This document shows, piece by piece, positions 33,257 to 42,264 of a DNA stretch of 64,000 nt. The stretch is from positions 1 to 64,000 of the forward strand of contig NZ_FWXU01000023.1 of NCBI RefSeq assembly GCF_900176345.1, in the 5' to 3' direction. Positions within the stretch are counted from its first letter, which is position 1. Every line of letters starts with the position of its first letter. This DNA comes from Rhizobium sp. RU36D. GTDB lineage: Bacteria > Pseudomonadota > Alphaproteobacteria > Rhizobiales > Rhizobiaceae. The notes under the pieces were generated by a model that saw nothing but the letters and a program-made list of their open reading frames with translations, was not told where the DNA came from and did not search any database. The position numbers and the translations under genes are program-made.

Positions 33257-34066
33257 ATGAGCTACGAAACCATCCTTTACGAGAAGGATGCCCACGACAA
33301 GTTCGCGACCATCACCATCAACAGGCCGGAAAAGATGAACGCGATGAACAAGACGGTCATCCGCGAGATCGATGCGGCGCTGGCCGCCGCCGTCGCCGAC
33401 CCGGATGTCAACGCGCTTGTGATCACGGGTGCCGGACGTTCATTCTCCTCGGGCTATGACCTGCAGGGCGGCGACTTCGATGTCGATATCGATTTCTGGC
33501 GCGAGGACATGTCCGAGAATGCCGAGGCGCTTCTCAACATCTGGAAGGCGCCGATCCCGGTCATCGCCTCGGTCAATGGCTATGCGCTGGCCGGCGCGCT
33601 GGAACTGATGATGTGCTGCGATCTGGCCATTGCCGCCGACAATGCCAAGTTCGGCGAGCCGGAAGTGCGGCACAATTCCGGACCTCCGGCGCTGATGATG
33701 CCGTGGCTGCTCGCCACCCGCGACGTGCGCTGGCTGATGTTTACCGGCGACACCGTCGATGCCGAGGAAGCGCTGCGCATGCACCTGATCAACAAGGTGG
33801 TGCCGGCCGACCAGCTGAAGGAAAAGACGGAGAACCTGGCCCGCAAGCTCGCCCGCATGCCGGTGCCGGCGCTGAAATACACCAAGGCCTCGATCAACAA
33901 CCAGCAGGTCGTGGCAGGGCTCTTGCCCGCCTTCCAGTACAACATTGAAGCAATTGCAGCGCTCCATGTGACGAAGCAAGGCCGCGAATGGATGGCGAAC
34001 CTCGCCAAGATGTCGCTCAAGGAATATCTGAACTTCCGCGACTCGCCCTTCAAGGGTCTGGACTGA
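33257..34066 (+). CDS. Enoyl-CoA hydratase/isomerase (crotonase) family protein
   Basis: 269 residues. Crotonase fold with the CoA/oxyanion segment GAGRSFSSGYDLQGG near residue 60 and GYALAGALELMMCCDLAIAA near residue 112. Glutamates at both classical catalytic places are kept (ALEL and FGEPEV), so hydratase/dehydratase activity is possible. RPEKMNAMN near the start is typical. AAAGGGGAA precedes the ATG. It is in one operon with psuK-psuG and the acyl-CoA synthetase 10 bases downstream, an unusual partnership that suggests 3-hydroxypropionyl-CoA or another short acyl-CoA as substrate. Confidence 0.88.
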   Translation: MSYETILYEKDAHDKFATITINRPEKMNAMNKTVIREIDAALAAAVADPDVNALVITGAGRSFSSGYDLQGGDFDVDIDFWREDMSENAEALLNIWKAPIPVIASVNGYALAGALELMMCCDLAIAADNAKFGEPEVRHNSGPPALMMPWLLATRDVRWLMFTGDTVDAEEALRMHLINKVVPADQLKEKTENLARKLARMPVPALKYTKASINNQQVVAGLLPAFQYNIEAIAALHVTKQGREWMANLAKMSLKEYLNFRDSPFKGLD

Positions 34067-34076
34067 GGATCGCGCC

Positions 34077-36179
34077 ATGCCCGCAAACACCCCTGAGGCG
34101 ATGCGGGCGTTGATGGCGCCCCGCTCGGTCGCCATTGTCGGCGCCACCGAGCGCGCCGACGCCTCCTCCAGCTATGTCATGCGCAACATGATGCGCGCGG
34201 GCTATCAAGGCACGATCCTGCCGGTGCATCCGAAGGCCGAGACGGTCTTCGGATACCGGGCCGCCCCGTCACTCTCTGCCCTTGATACGGCTCCCGATGT
34301 CGCGGTCATCGGTATTGCCGCCGACCGCGTCATTGCGGCGCTTGAAGACGCCGGCCAGAGGGGCGTGAAGGCCGCCGTGGTATTGGCCTCGGGCTTTGCG
34401 GAACTCGACGACGCCGGCCGCGAGCGGCAGCGGCAACTGATCGACATCGCCGAGCGCTATGGCATGGCCATCTGCGGGCCGAATTGCCTTGGTCTGTTCA
34501 ATCTGTCGACCGGCGCGGCGCTTTATTCCTCCAGCCTTTCGACGAACCTCAGGAAGGGCCGTTTCGCCATTCTCTCCCATTCCGGCGCCAGCGCCATCGC
34601 GCTTGGCAATACCGGCCGTTTCGGCCTCAGCCATATCGTCTCCTCCGGCAACAGCGCCGCGACCGATATCGCCGACTACTTGAGCTATCTCGCCGAAAAC
34701 GACGACACGTCGGCAGTCGGCATCGTCCTGGAAGCAATCCGCGATCCCGGGAAACTGGCCGCGGCCATGGAGCGGATGCATGCTGCGGGCAAACCGGTCA
34801 TCGCCTTGCGGGCGGGCCGCTCGGACCGGGGTGCGGCGGCAACGGCCGCCCATACCGGCGCGCTGGCCGGCAGCAACGAAGCCTTCCGCGCCTTCTTCGA
34901 GCGTGTCGGCATCCTTGAGGTGCCCGACATGGACGGTTTCATCGAGACGGCCAATCTGTGCCTGACGCTGAAGACGCGTCCGCAAAGGCCTGATGTCGCA
35001 ATTGTCGGCGTGTCCGGCGGCGGCGTTGCCCATGTTTCCGACATCGCCGAAGAGGTGGGCCTTAACCTGCCGGAGCTTGGGCGTGCGACCCGCGACCGCC
35101 TGAAAACCCTGCTGCCGCCCTTCGCCACGCCGCAGAACCCGCTGGACACGACGGGCGTCGTCTTTGCCGATGGCACCATCTACCGCGACGTGCTAACGAC
35201 ACTGGCCGGCGACCCCGCCATTGGCCTGATCGTTGCCACACAGGACGCGCCGGTTGGCCTGGATGATGCCTGTGCCTCTGAATATCTCGGCATCGCCGGG
35301 GCCGTCGCCGACTATGCCGCAGACGCCACCGTGCCCGTCATCTTCATGAGCAACCTGTCGTCGGGCCACCACGCGGCCGTGGAAGACAAGCTTTCCGGCG
35401 TGCCTATCCTGCGCGGGACCAAAAGCGCGCTGACCGCGATCAAGGGTCTGCTGGAGCTTCAGCAGACAGTATCCTGGCCGCAGGCTTGCCCGACCGACCG
35501 CAAATCGCTTCCCTCGGGCGCACTCACGGAGCGGGAGGCGAAAACGCTGCTTGCTGCCGAGGACATGCCGGTACCGCAGGAAATTCTGGTCACGTCGGCG
35601 CAGGCGGCAGCAGAAGCGGCGGCAAGGCTCGGCTTTCCGGTCGTCCTGAAGATCGAATCTCCCGATATCCCGCACAAGACCGAGGCCGGCGGCGTGAAAC
35701 TCGGCATCGCGTCGGAGGCCGAGGCGCGCCAGGCCTATCTGGAGATCATGGACAGCGCCCGTGCCTACGCGCCGGACGCTGATCTACGCGGTGTCTCGGT
35801 GCAGGAGATGGTCACGGGCAGTGTCGAGGCTCTGGTCGGCGTGGTGCGTCACGAGCCCTTCGGCTTCGGCCTCGTCGTCGGCATCGGCGGCGTGCTGGTG
35901 GAACTGGTGAAGGACAGCGCCTTCGATCTCCTGCCGCTCGATCTCGCCCGCGCGGACGCACTCATCGGCAAGACAAGGCTGGCGTCCCTGCTATCAGGCT
36001 ATCGCGGCGCGCCAGCGGCGGACCGTCAGGCGCTGGCGCAACTGCTGGTGCAGCTATCGGATTTCGTCGCCGCCTATGGCGACGACATCGAAGCGATCGA
36101 CCTCAACCCCGTCGCAGTGCTGCCCGCGAGGCGGGGCGTGCGCATTCTCGATGCGCTGATCATTCCGAGAGCGAGATAG
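34077..36179 (+). CDS. NDP-forming acyl-CoA synthetase (fused alpha/beta)
   Basis: 700-residue acetate--CoA ligase (ADP-forming) type protein. The CoA-binding domain opens with APRSVAIVGATERADASSSY near residue 12, the succinyl-CoA-ligase-like flavodoxin domains follow (CGPNCLGLFNLS, SHSGASAIALGN with the phosphohistidine-loop region, RAGRSDRGAAATAAHTGALAG), and the C-terminal 220 residues are an ATP-grasp domain (GFPVVLKIESPDIPHKTEAGG). The reaction is acid + ATP + CoA to acyl-CoA + ADP + phosphate, reversible in either direction. It begins 10 bases after the crotonase gene with GAGGA in front. Substrate unknown; 3-hydroxypropionate is a contextual guess. Confidence 0.88.
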   Translation: MPANTPEAMRALMAPRSVAIVGATERADASSSYVMRNMMRAGYQGTILPVHPKAETVFGYRAAPSLSALDTAPDVAVIGIAADRVIAALEDAGQRGVKAAVVLASGFAELDDAGRERQRQLIDIAERYGMAICGPNCLGLFNLSTGAALYSSSLSTNLRKGRFAILSHSGASAIALGNTGRFGLSHIVSSGNSAATDIADYLSYLAENDDTSAVGIVLEAIRDPGKLAAAMERMHAAGKPVIALRAGRSDRGAAATAAHTGALAGSNEAFRAFFERVGILEVPDMDGFIETANLCLTLKTRPQRPDVAIVGVSGGGVAHVSDIAEEVGLNLPELGRATRDRLKTLLPPFATPQNPLDTTGVVFADGTIYRDVLTTLAGDPAIGLIVATQDAPVGLDDACASEYLGIAGAVADYAADATVPVIFMSNLSSGHHAAVEDKLSGVPILRGTKSALTAIKGLLELQQTVSWPQACPTDRKSLPSGALTEREAKTLLAAEDMPVPQEILVTSAQAAAEAAARLGFPVVLKIESPDIPHKTEAGGVKLGIASEAEARQAYLEIMDSARAYAPDADLRGVSVQEMVTGSVEALVGVVRHEPFGFGLVVGIGGVLVELVKDSAFDLLPLDLARADALIGKTRLASLLSGYRGAPAADRQALAQLLVQLSDFVAAYGDDIEAIDLNPVAVLPARRGVRILDALIIPRAR

Positions 36180-36181
36180 GG

Positions 36182-37159
36182 CTACACTAATCTCAGCTTC
36201 GGCTGGCGCACCGTGTCGGCACGGCCGAGCGTTGCCAGTCGTTCCGTCAGCAGCGCGAAGAAGCCATCGGCATCCACATCGCGGATGAACAGTGCGTTCT
36301 TGGGCCTGCCGCTGACGCCCCACCAATCGGCGACGGTCATGCCACGGGTGAGGTCGGATTCCATCTCGATCTCGACATTGCAATGCCGGCCGGAATAGAG
36401 GTCCGGCTTCAGCAGATAGGCGATCACGTTGGGATCATGCAGCGGCCCGCCATCCGTGCCGTATTTCGCCTCGTCGAAGCGCTCGAAATATTCGAGCCAT
36501 CCGGCCGCCACCTCGCCGACCTGGGTTCCAAGTGCGCGGAAGGCGGCGATGCGCGCGCGCGTGGTCAGCACCTTGTGCGTCACATCAAGCGGCATCATCA
36601 CGATCGGCGCACCGCAGCCGAAGACGATGGTTGCGGCCTGGGGATCGACATAGATGTTGAATTCGGCTGCCGGGGTGACATTGCCGCCTTCGAACAGGCC
36701 ACCGCCCATCAGCACCACCCGGCGGATGCGGCCGGCAATGTCGGGCGCCTTGGTCAGCGCCTTGCCGAGATTGGTCATCGGCCCCAGCGTGCAGATCGTC
36801 ACGGTTCCCGAGGGTTCGTTGCGCAAGGTCTCGATGATGAAATCAACCCCGTGCATGGCCTGAAGCGGCATCACCGGTTCCGGCAGGTCGGCACCATCAA
36901 GACCGCTGGCGCCATGGACATATTCCGCCGTCACCAGCGTTCCCGACATCGGCTGGCTGCAGCCGGCATAGACCCCCATGTCGGATCGTCCCGCCAGTTC
37001 GCAGATCTTGCGGATGTTCTTTTCCGTCAGCGACAACGGCACATTGCCGGCGGCGGCCGTGATGCCCAGAACCTCGATCTCCGGGCTTGCTAGCGCCAGC
37101 AGGATGGCAAGCGCGTCGTCCTGGCCCGGGTCGGTGTCGATGATGATCTTTTCGGCCAT
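36182..37159 (-). CDS. Nucleoside hydrolase
   Basis: 325 residues, family of inosine-uridine preferring nucleoside hydrolases (RihA/B/C). The Ca-binding and catalytic motif IIDTDPGQDDALAILLALAS is at residues 5-24, LGPMTNLGKAL and LMGGGLFEGGNVTPAAEFNI follow, with the conserved Asn/Asp-rich NIYVDPQAA and MMPLDVTHKVL. It hydrolyses the N-glycosidic bond of ribonucleosides to base and ribose. Its stop is 2 bases from the stop of the acyl-CoA synthetase on the other strand, and its start is 33 bases after the large oxidoreductase gene, so it may be co-transcribed with that operon. It complements PsuG, which handles the C-nucleoside. Confidence 0.92.
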   Translation of the reverse strand: MAEKIIIDTDPGQDDALAILLALASPEIEVLGITAAAGNVPLSLTEKNIRKICELAGRSDMGVYAGCSQPMSGTLVTAEYVHGASGLDGADLPEPVMPLQAMHGVDFIIETLRNEPSGTVTICTLGPMTNLGKALTKAPDIAGRIRRVVLMGGGLFEGGNVTPAAEFNIYVDPQAATIVFGCGAPIVMMPLDVTHKVLTTRARIAAFRALGTQVGEVAAGWLEYFERFDEAKYGTDGGPLHDPNVIAYLLKPDLYSGRHCNVEIEMESDLTRGMTVADWWGVSGRPKNALFIRDVDADGFFALLTERLATLGRADTVRQPKLRLV

Positions 37160-37192
37160 GATGGTGACTTTCAGCAGAGGGCGATAACAGGA

Positions 37193-40100
37193 TTAGGCGA
37201 CATGGGTCAGCGGCGCGGCGTCGCGCCACCGCTCGATCAGCTCCGCGCGGCGCTTCTCGTAGCGCTCGACAGCGGCAAGTTTTACTGGACCAAAGCCGCG
37301 CACCATGTCCGGCAGGCCGGCAAGCTCGACGGCAACGGCGTGATTGGCGGCATCCAGCGCCGAACAGAGGTCCGTGACCAGCGCGATATAGTCCTCGATC
37401 AGCCGGCGCTCGATGCGGCGCTCCTCGGTGCGACCAAAGGGATCGAGGGCTGTTCCACGCAGGAATTTCAGCTTTTCGAGCACCGCGAAGGCCGGCCTGA
37501 TCCAGCCGCCGAACGAGAGTTTCTGAGGACGCCCCGTGCGCCCGTCGATCCGGCGGGAAAGCAAGGGCGGCGCCAGATGGTGGCGGATCTTGAAATCGCC
37601 TTCGAACTGGCGCGCCAGCTTTTCCGAAAAGCTCCGGTCCCGATGCAGTCGGGCAACCTCGTATTCGTCCTTGTAAGCCATCAGCTTGAAGGCATTGCGC
37701 GCGACGGCTTCGGCAAATCCTGTCCGGCCGCGCAGTCGCCGTTCCGTCTGGTCTGCCATGTCGACCAGATCCTGGTAACGCTCCGCATAGGCGGCATTCT
37801 GGTAGTCGGTCAGGAAGGCGACGCGCCGGGCGACGATCTCGTCCAAGCTTTCCGCCTTGGTGACCGGCGCGCCGAGACCGGCAGCAGCGGCAACGGCGGC
37901 AGGCTCGACAGCGCAGCGGCGACCCCAGCCGAAGGCCGCGCGGTTCATCGCAATGCCGGTGCCATTCAGCTCGATCGCCTTGTCGATGGCCGAGAGCCCG
38001 ATGGGCACGAGGCCGCGCTGCCAGGCATGGCCGAGCAGGAACATGTTCGCCGCGATCGCATCCCCCAGCAGAGCCGTCGCCATATCCGTTGCGGCCACCG
38101 TCTCGACAGCCTCCTCGCCGGCAGCACGGCGCAGGGATTTCAGCGTCGCCTCCTGGCGGAAATCGATCGTGGTGTCCTTCACGAAGGAAGCCGTCGGGGC
38201 GAAATGATCATCGATGACGGCATGGGTGCGATTTCGCGCAAAGGAAGCCAGCGAATTGCGCGAGGCGGCGACCACGATGTCGAAGCCGAGCACCAGGTCG
38301 CTTTCCCCCGGCCCGATGCGAGCGGCATTCAGTTGATCAGGATCGCGGGCAAGCCGGATATGCGAGACGACCGAACCGTTCTTCTGGGCCAGGCCCGTCT
38401 GGTCGAGCGTCACCAGCGCCAACCCGTCGATCAGCGCCGCCTGGGCCAGGATCGCGCTGACGGTAATGACGCCTGTGCCGCCAATGCCGGCCAGCAGCAT
38501 GCTATAGGGGCGGTCGAAGGTTGTGGCGAAGGCCGGCAGCGGCAGGTCGTCGGTCCTGACCGTCTTCGACTTCACCTGCGGTTTGCGGATGCTGCCGCCT
38601 TCGACGGTGACGAAGCTCGGGCAAAAGCCCTTGATGCAGGAGAGATCGGTGTTGCAGCTGGACTGGTTGATCCGGCGCTTGCGGCCAAACTCGGTCTCCT
38701 GCGGCTCGATGGAGATGCAGTTGGAGACGGCCGAACAGTCGCCGCAGCCCTCGCAGACCAGTTCGTTGATGAAGGCGCGCTTGTCGGAGACGGGAAAGGC
38801 ACCGCGCTTGCGCCGGCGGCGTTTTTCGGCGGCGCAGACCTGGTCATAGATCAGCACGGTGACACCCGGAACCTCGCGCAATTCCCGCTGCACGGCATCG
38901 AGTTCGTCGCGGTGATGAATGGAAACCTCGCGCGGCAGCCGGCCCTGCCAGACCTCCGGCCGTTCTGCGACGACGACGACACGCTCGGCACCCTCCGCCA
39001 GCATCTGCCCGACAATGCCGGGCACCGTGACCTCGCCGTCATGCTTCTGGCCGCCGGTCATGGCAACGGCGTCGTTGTAGAGGATCTTATATGTAGCATT
39101 GACCTTCGCGGCGATGGCGGCACGGATCGCCAGCACGCCGGAATGGAAATAGGTGCCGTCGCCCATGTTGACGAAAATGTGCTTCTCGTCGGTGAAGGGC
39201 GACAACCCGATCCACGAGCCCCCTTCCCCACCCATCTGGGTGAAGGTCGAAGTGTTGCGGTCCTCATTGCCGATGATCATCATGTGGCAGCCGATACCGG
39301 TCGAGGCGCGGCTGCCTGGCGGCAGGCGGGTGGAGACGCTGTGCGGACAGCCCGAACAGAAATAGGCCTCGCGCTTCAGCGCCGTGGCTTCCACGCCCAT
39401 GGCCAGCGCCGTTTCCTCAATGAAACGGGCGCGGGCAGCAAGAGCCTCGTCCATCTGCGAAAACCGCGAAAGGATGGCGCGGGCCACCGCAATCGTGCCG
39501 ATCTCGCCGGCTGCCTGCAGCAGCGGTGCGCCATCCAGGCCGGACTTTCCAAACACACGGGGGCGATGCTCAGCCTCCATGTTGAACAGCTGTGCCTTGA
39601 TCTGGTCTTCGAGGATGGGGCGCTTTTCCTCGATGACGAGGAGTTCATCGACACCGGCGGCAAAGGCGGCGAGCCCCTGCGGCTCCAGCGGCCAAACCAT
39701 GCCGACCTTGTAGAGGGCAATCCCCAGTTCGCTGGCGCGGGCCTCATCGATGCCGAGCAATGACAGCGCTGCCATCAGGTCGAGCCAGGACTTGCCCGTG
39801 GAGACGATGCCAAGCCAGGCGCGACCTTCGCCGCCCCAGACGGGGCGATCGATCCGGTTGGCGCGGGCAAAGGCCTGCACCGCCAGCATCTTGCGCTCCA
39901 GCCGCAGTTCCATGGCATGCGGCCCATCCGGCCAGCGCAGCCCCAGCCCGTCAGGCGCAAAGCTTTCGTCGGGTATGACGATCTGCAATCGATCCGGATC
40001 GATATCGACGGTCGCGGAACATTCGACGATTTCCGTCTGGCACTTGAAGCCGATCCAGGCGCCGGAATAGCGGCTCATCGCCCAGCCCAACAGACCATAA

Positions 40101-40669
40101 TCGATATATTCGCCGATGCCAGCCGGCGATAGCAGCGGCACCATGGCCGAGATCAGGTTGTGCTCGCTCTGGTGCGGCAGGGTGGAGGAGACGGCGCCGT
40201 GATCATCGCCGACCAGCAGCAGGACACCACCCCTGGCATTGGTGCCGACGGCATTGGCATGGCGGATGACATCCATGCTGCGATCGACGCCCGGTCCCTT
40301 GCCATACCACATGGCGAACACGCCATCATAGCGCGAGCCTTCGAACATGCCGGTCTGCTGGGTGCCCCAGACCGCGGTCGCCGCCATGTCCTCGTTCAGG
40401 CCGGGCTGGAACTTGATATGGGCGGCGTCGAGATATTTGCGGGCCTTGCCCATCTCGCGGTCGAAACTCGCGAGCGGCGATCCGCGATAGCCCGAGACAT
40501 AACCCGCCGTGTTCAGCCCCTGGGCGAGATCGCGCTGGCGCTGGATCATCGGCAGGCGGATCAGCGCCTGCGTGCCTGAGACCAGGATACGGCCACGCTC
40601 CAGCGTGTAGCGGTCATCAAGGGTGAATGTCCGGGAGCTGTCTGGCACGGGCGTGGCGTGAATGGTCAT
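37193..40669 (-). CDS. Indolepyruvate ferredoxin oxidoreductase family protein (fused)
   Basis: 1158 residues, the typical length of the fused 2-oxoacid:ferredoxin oxidoreductases of aerobic proteobacteria. Order: pyrimidine-binding domain from residue 30 (GTQALIRLP, GYVSGYRGSP), a CSGCPHSVSTRLPP motif, the TPP-binding domain with GDGTYFHSG and YNDAVAMTGGQ, a ferredoxin-like cluster region (CEGCGDCSAVSNC, then SSCNTDLSCIKGFCPSF), and a C-terminal 2-oxoacid oxidoreductase gamma-like domain (GIGGTGVITVSAIL). It converts aryl- or branched 2-oxo acids to acyl-CoA with reduced electron carrier. The start at 40669 is 1 base after the GlcD-type oxidase, so the two are one operon; an open frame extends further but overlaps that gene. 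Confidence 0.92.
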   Translation of the reverse strand: MTIHATPVPDSSRTFTLDDRYTLERGRILVSGTQALIRLPMIQRQRDLAQGLNTAGYVSGYRGSPLASFDREMGKARKYLDAAHIKFQPGLNEDMAATAVWGTQQTGMFEGSRYDGVFAMWYGKGPGVDRSMDVIRHANAVGTNARGGVLLLVGDDHGAVSSTLPHQSEHNLISAMVPLLSPAGIGEYIDYGLLGWAMSRYSGAWIGFKCQTEIVECSATVDIDPDRLQIVIPDESFAPDGLGLRWPDGPHAMELRLERKMLAVQAFARANRIDRPVWGGEGRAWLGIVSTGKSWLDLMAALSLLGIDEARASELGIALYKVGMVWPLEPQGLAAFAAGVDELLVIEEKRPILEDQIKAQLFNMEAEHRPRVFGKSGLDGAPLLQAAGEIGTIAVARAILSRFSQMDEALAARARFIEETALAMGVEATALKREAYFCSGCPHSVSTRLPPGSRASTGIGCHMMIIGNEDRNTSTFTQMGGEGGSWIGLSPFTDEKHIFVNMGDGTYFHSGVLAIRAAIAAKVNATYKILYNDAVAMTGGQKHDGEVTVPGIVGQMLAEGAERVVVVAERPEVWQGRLPREVSIHHRDELDAVQRELREVPGVTVLIYDQVCAAEKRRRRKRGAFPVSDKRAFINELVCEGCGDCSAVSNCISIEPQETEFGRKRRINQSSCNTDLSCIKGFCPSFVTVEGGSIRKPQVKSKTVRTDDLPLPAFATTFDRPYSMLLAGIGGTGVITVSAILAQAALIDGLALVTLDQTGLAQKNGSVVSHIRLARDPDQLNAARIGPGESDLVLGFDIVVAASRNSLASFARNRTHAVIDDHFAPTASFVKDTTIDFRQEATLKSLRRAAGEEAVETVAATDMATALLGDAIAANMFLLGHAWQRGLVPIGLSAIDKAIELNGTGIAMNRAAFGWGRRCAVEPAAVAAAAGLGAPVTKAESLDEIVARRVAFLTDYQNAAYAERYQDLVDMADQTERRLRGRTGFAEAVARNAFKLMAYKDEYEVARLHRDRSFSEKLARQFEGDFKIRHHLAPPLLSRRIDGRTGRPQKLSFGGWIRPAFAVLEKLKFLRGTALDPFGRTEERRIERRLIEDYIALVTDLCSALDAANHAVAVELAGLPDMVRGFGPVKLAAVERYEKRRAELIERWRDAAPLTHVA

Positions 40670-40670
40670 C

Positions 40671-42128
40671 TCAGGCACTCCGCACCGATGGGGCAAATAC
40701 CCGGCCCGGATTGAGGATACCCTTGGGATCGAAGGCCGCTTTAAGCCGCCGCATGGCGCCAATTTCCGCGGGGCTGCGCGCATATTGCAGCCAGTCGACC
40801 TTCTCAACGCCAATGCCATGTTCGGCCGAAACCCCGCCGCCGACAGCGGCGATGCGCGAATAGACGGCTTCGTAGGCCGCATCCTTCATCTTGGTCTGTA
40901 CCATGTAGTGGAGATTGCCATCACCCATATGGCCGAAAATGAAGGTCCGTGCGGCCGGATCGAGCGCGGCGAGATCGGCCTCGGCGCCTGATATGAACTC
41001 CTGCATGCGCGACAACGGAACCGAGATATCGAAGCCCGGCATGTCGCCGAGGCTGAAGAGATAGTCGTTCAACCCGTCGCGGATCGCCCAGAGCGCGTTG
41101 AACTCGCGCAGCGAATTGGAGAGCACGACGTCGTCGGCAAGCCCGTCTTCCAGCGCCCGGCCCAAAGCGGCCTCGAAACGCTCATTGTCTTCGTCCGGCG
41201 CCTGGCCCTGGATCTCGACCATGGCATACATGCCAGCACCGGTCGCAACGGGCGGGCGAAGGCCGGAATAGGCAACCGACCCCTCGTAGACGCCGGGGAA
41301 AATCACCTCGAAGGCCGACAATATGCCGAAGAGCTCTACCCGCAACCGCTCCAGCAGATCCTGGGCCGCGGCCAGCGACGGCAGCGCCAGAAAGGCGACC
41401 CGCTCGATCCTAGGCTTGGCATGCAGCTTCAGGCAGGCGCGCGTCACCACGCCAAGCGTTCCCTCGGTGCCGATGAACAGCGGCCCCAGGTCATAGCCCG
41501 AATTGTCCTTGGGCAAGCCCTTGAGCGAGGTCAGAACCGTGCCATCGGCAAGCACGGCCTCCAGGCCCATGACCTGGGCACGGAACATGCCGTAACGCAG
41601 GACGCGAATACCGCCGGCATTGGTGGCGATGTTGCCGCCAACAGTCGCGCTGCCGCGCGAGCCGATGTCGACGCCGAAGAACAATCCCGCATCGCTGGCC
41701 GCCTGCTGGACCGTCTGCAAGGGCGTGCCCGCACCGGCAATCAGCGTCTGGCTCTTGGGATCGAAGGATTCGATGCCGGACAGCCGCTCCAGCGAGAGCG
41801 ACACCTCCCCCGCCTGGGGTGCGGCACCGCCGCAAAGACCGGTGCGCCCGCCCTGTACGACCAGCGGCTGGCCAAGATCGTTTGCGGCGGACAGAATGGT
41901 GGATACGTCTGCTGTGTCGCGCGGGCGCAGAACCAGCAGCGGCCTCGTGCCGCGAAAGCTGGCATCACCGGCATAACCCTCGGAAACCGCATCCCCGCGC
42001 AGGATTGCGGCGGCATCCAGTTTGCCTTCCAGGCGGGCAACAAGACGATCAGTGTGGATGGAAGATCCACCCTCCCGGCGGCCTGTCTCGCCTCGACCCG
42101 GCATGATGCCGGACGCATCCAAATGCAT
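40671..42128 (-). CDS. FAD-linked 2-hydroxyacid dehydrogenase (GlcD/D-lactate dehydrogenase type)
   Basis: 485 residues. FAD-binding domain of the PCMH/vanillyl-alcohol-oxidase fold: VLRPRDTADVSTILSAAN, VVQGGRTGLCGGA and RGSATVGGNIATNAGG; the C-terminal FAD-oxidase domain has FGHMGDGNLHY and SAEHGIGVEKV. Family members oxidise D-2-hydroxy acids (glycolate, lactate, 2-hydroxyglutarate) to 2-oxo acids. AGGGGAA precedes the ATG at 42128. It would supply 2-oxo acid to the oxidoreductase encoded one base downstream. Divergent from a FadR-type regulator. Confidence 0.9.
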   Translation of the reverse strand: MHLDASGIMPGRGETGRREGGSSIHTDRLVARLEGKLDAAAILRGDAVSEGYAGDASFRGTRPLLVLRPRDTADVSTILSAANDLGQPLVVQGGRTGLCGGAAPQAGEVSLSLERLSGIESFDPKSQTLIAGAGTPLQTVQQAASDAGLFFGVDIGSRGSATVGGNIATNAGGIRVLRYGMFRAQVMGLEAVLADGTVLTSLKGLPKDNSGYDLGPLFIGTEGTLGVVTRACLKLHAKPRIERVAFLALPSLAAAQDLLERLRVELFGILSAFEVIFPGVYEGSVAYSGLRPPVATGAGMYAMVEIQGQAPDEDNERFEAALGRALEDGLADDVVLSNSLREFNALWAIRDGLNDYLFSLGDMPGFDISVPLSRMQEFISGAEADLAALDPAARTFIFGHMGDGNLHYMVQTKMKDAAYEAVYSRIAAVGGGVSAEHGIGVEKVDWLQYARSPAEIGAMRRLKAAFDPKGILNPGRVFAPSVRSA

Positions 42129-42264
42129 CGTCGTTCCCCTTGCCGTTTGCGGCTTGATCAAAGGTTATTCCCATTCCCCTATTTGTCAAACCTATATTTA
42201 AAAAGCTGTGGCTTTTTGCCCGGGACCATGGCATCAAGGTTGTGACGACAGGGGAAGGGGCGAC

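Noticed and set aside
37202-39763. Open frame of over 850 codons on the plus strand
   Set aside because: It lies fully antisense to the indolepyruvate oxidoreductase, whose protein has clear motifs throughout. The antisense translation is Arg/Gly/His-rich without recognisable domains, a usual artefact in high-GC DNA.
42181-42200. TTTGTCAAA in the glcD/FadR-type divergent gap as an operator
   Set aside because: The arms are only four bases and no second copy or TGGT-N-ACCA-type FadR-subfamily pattern was found nearby, so I did not list it.
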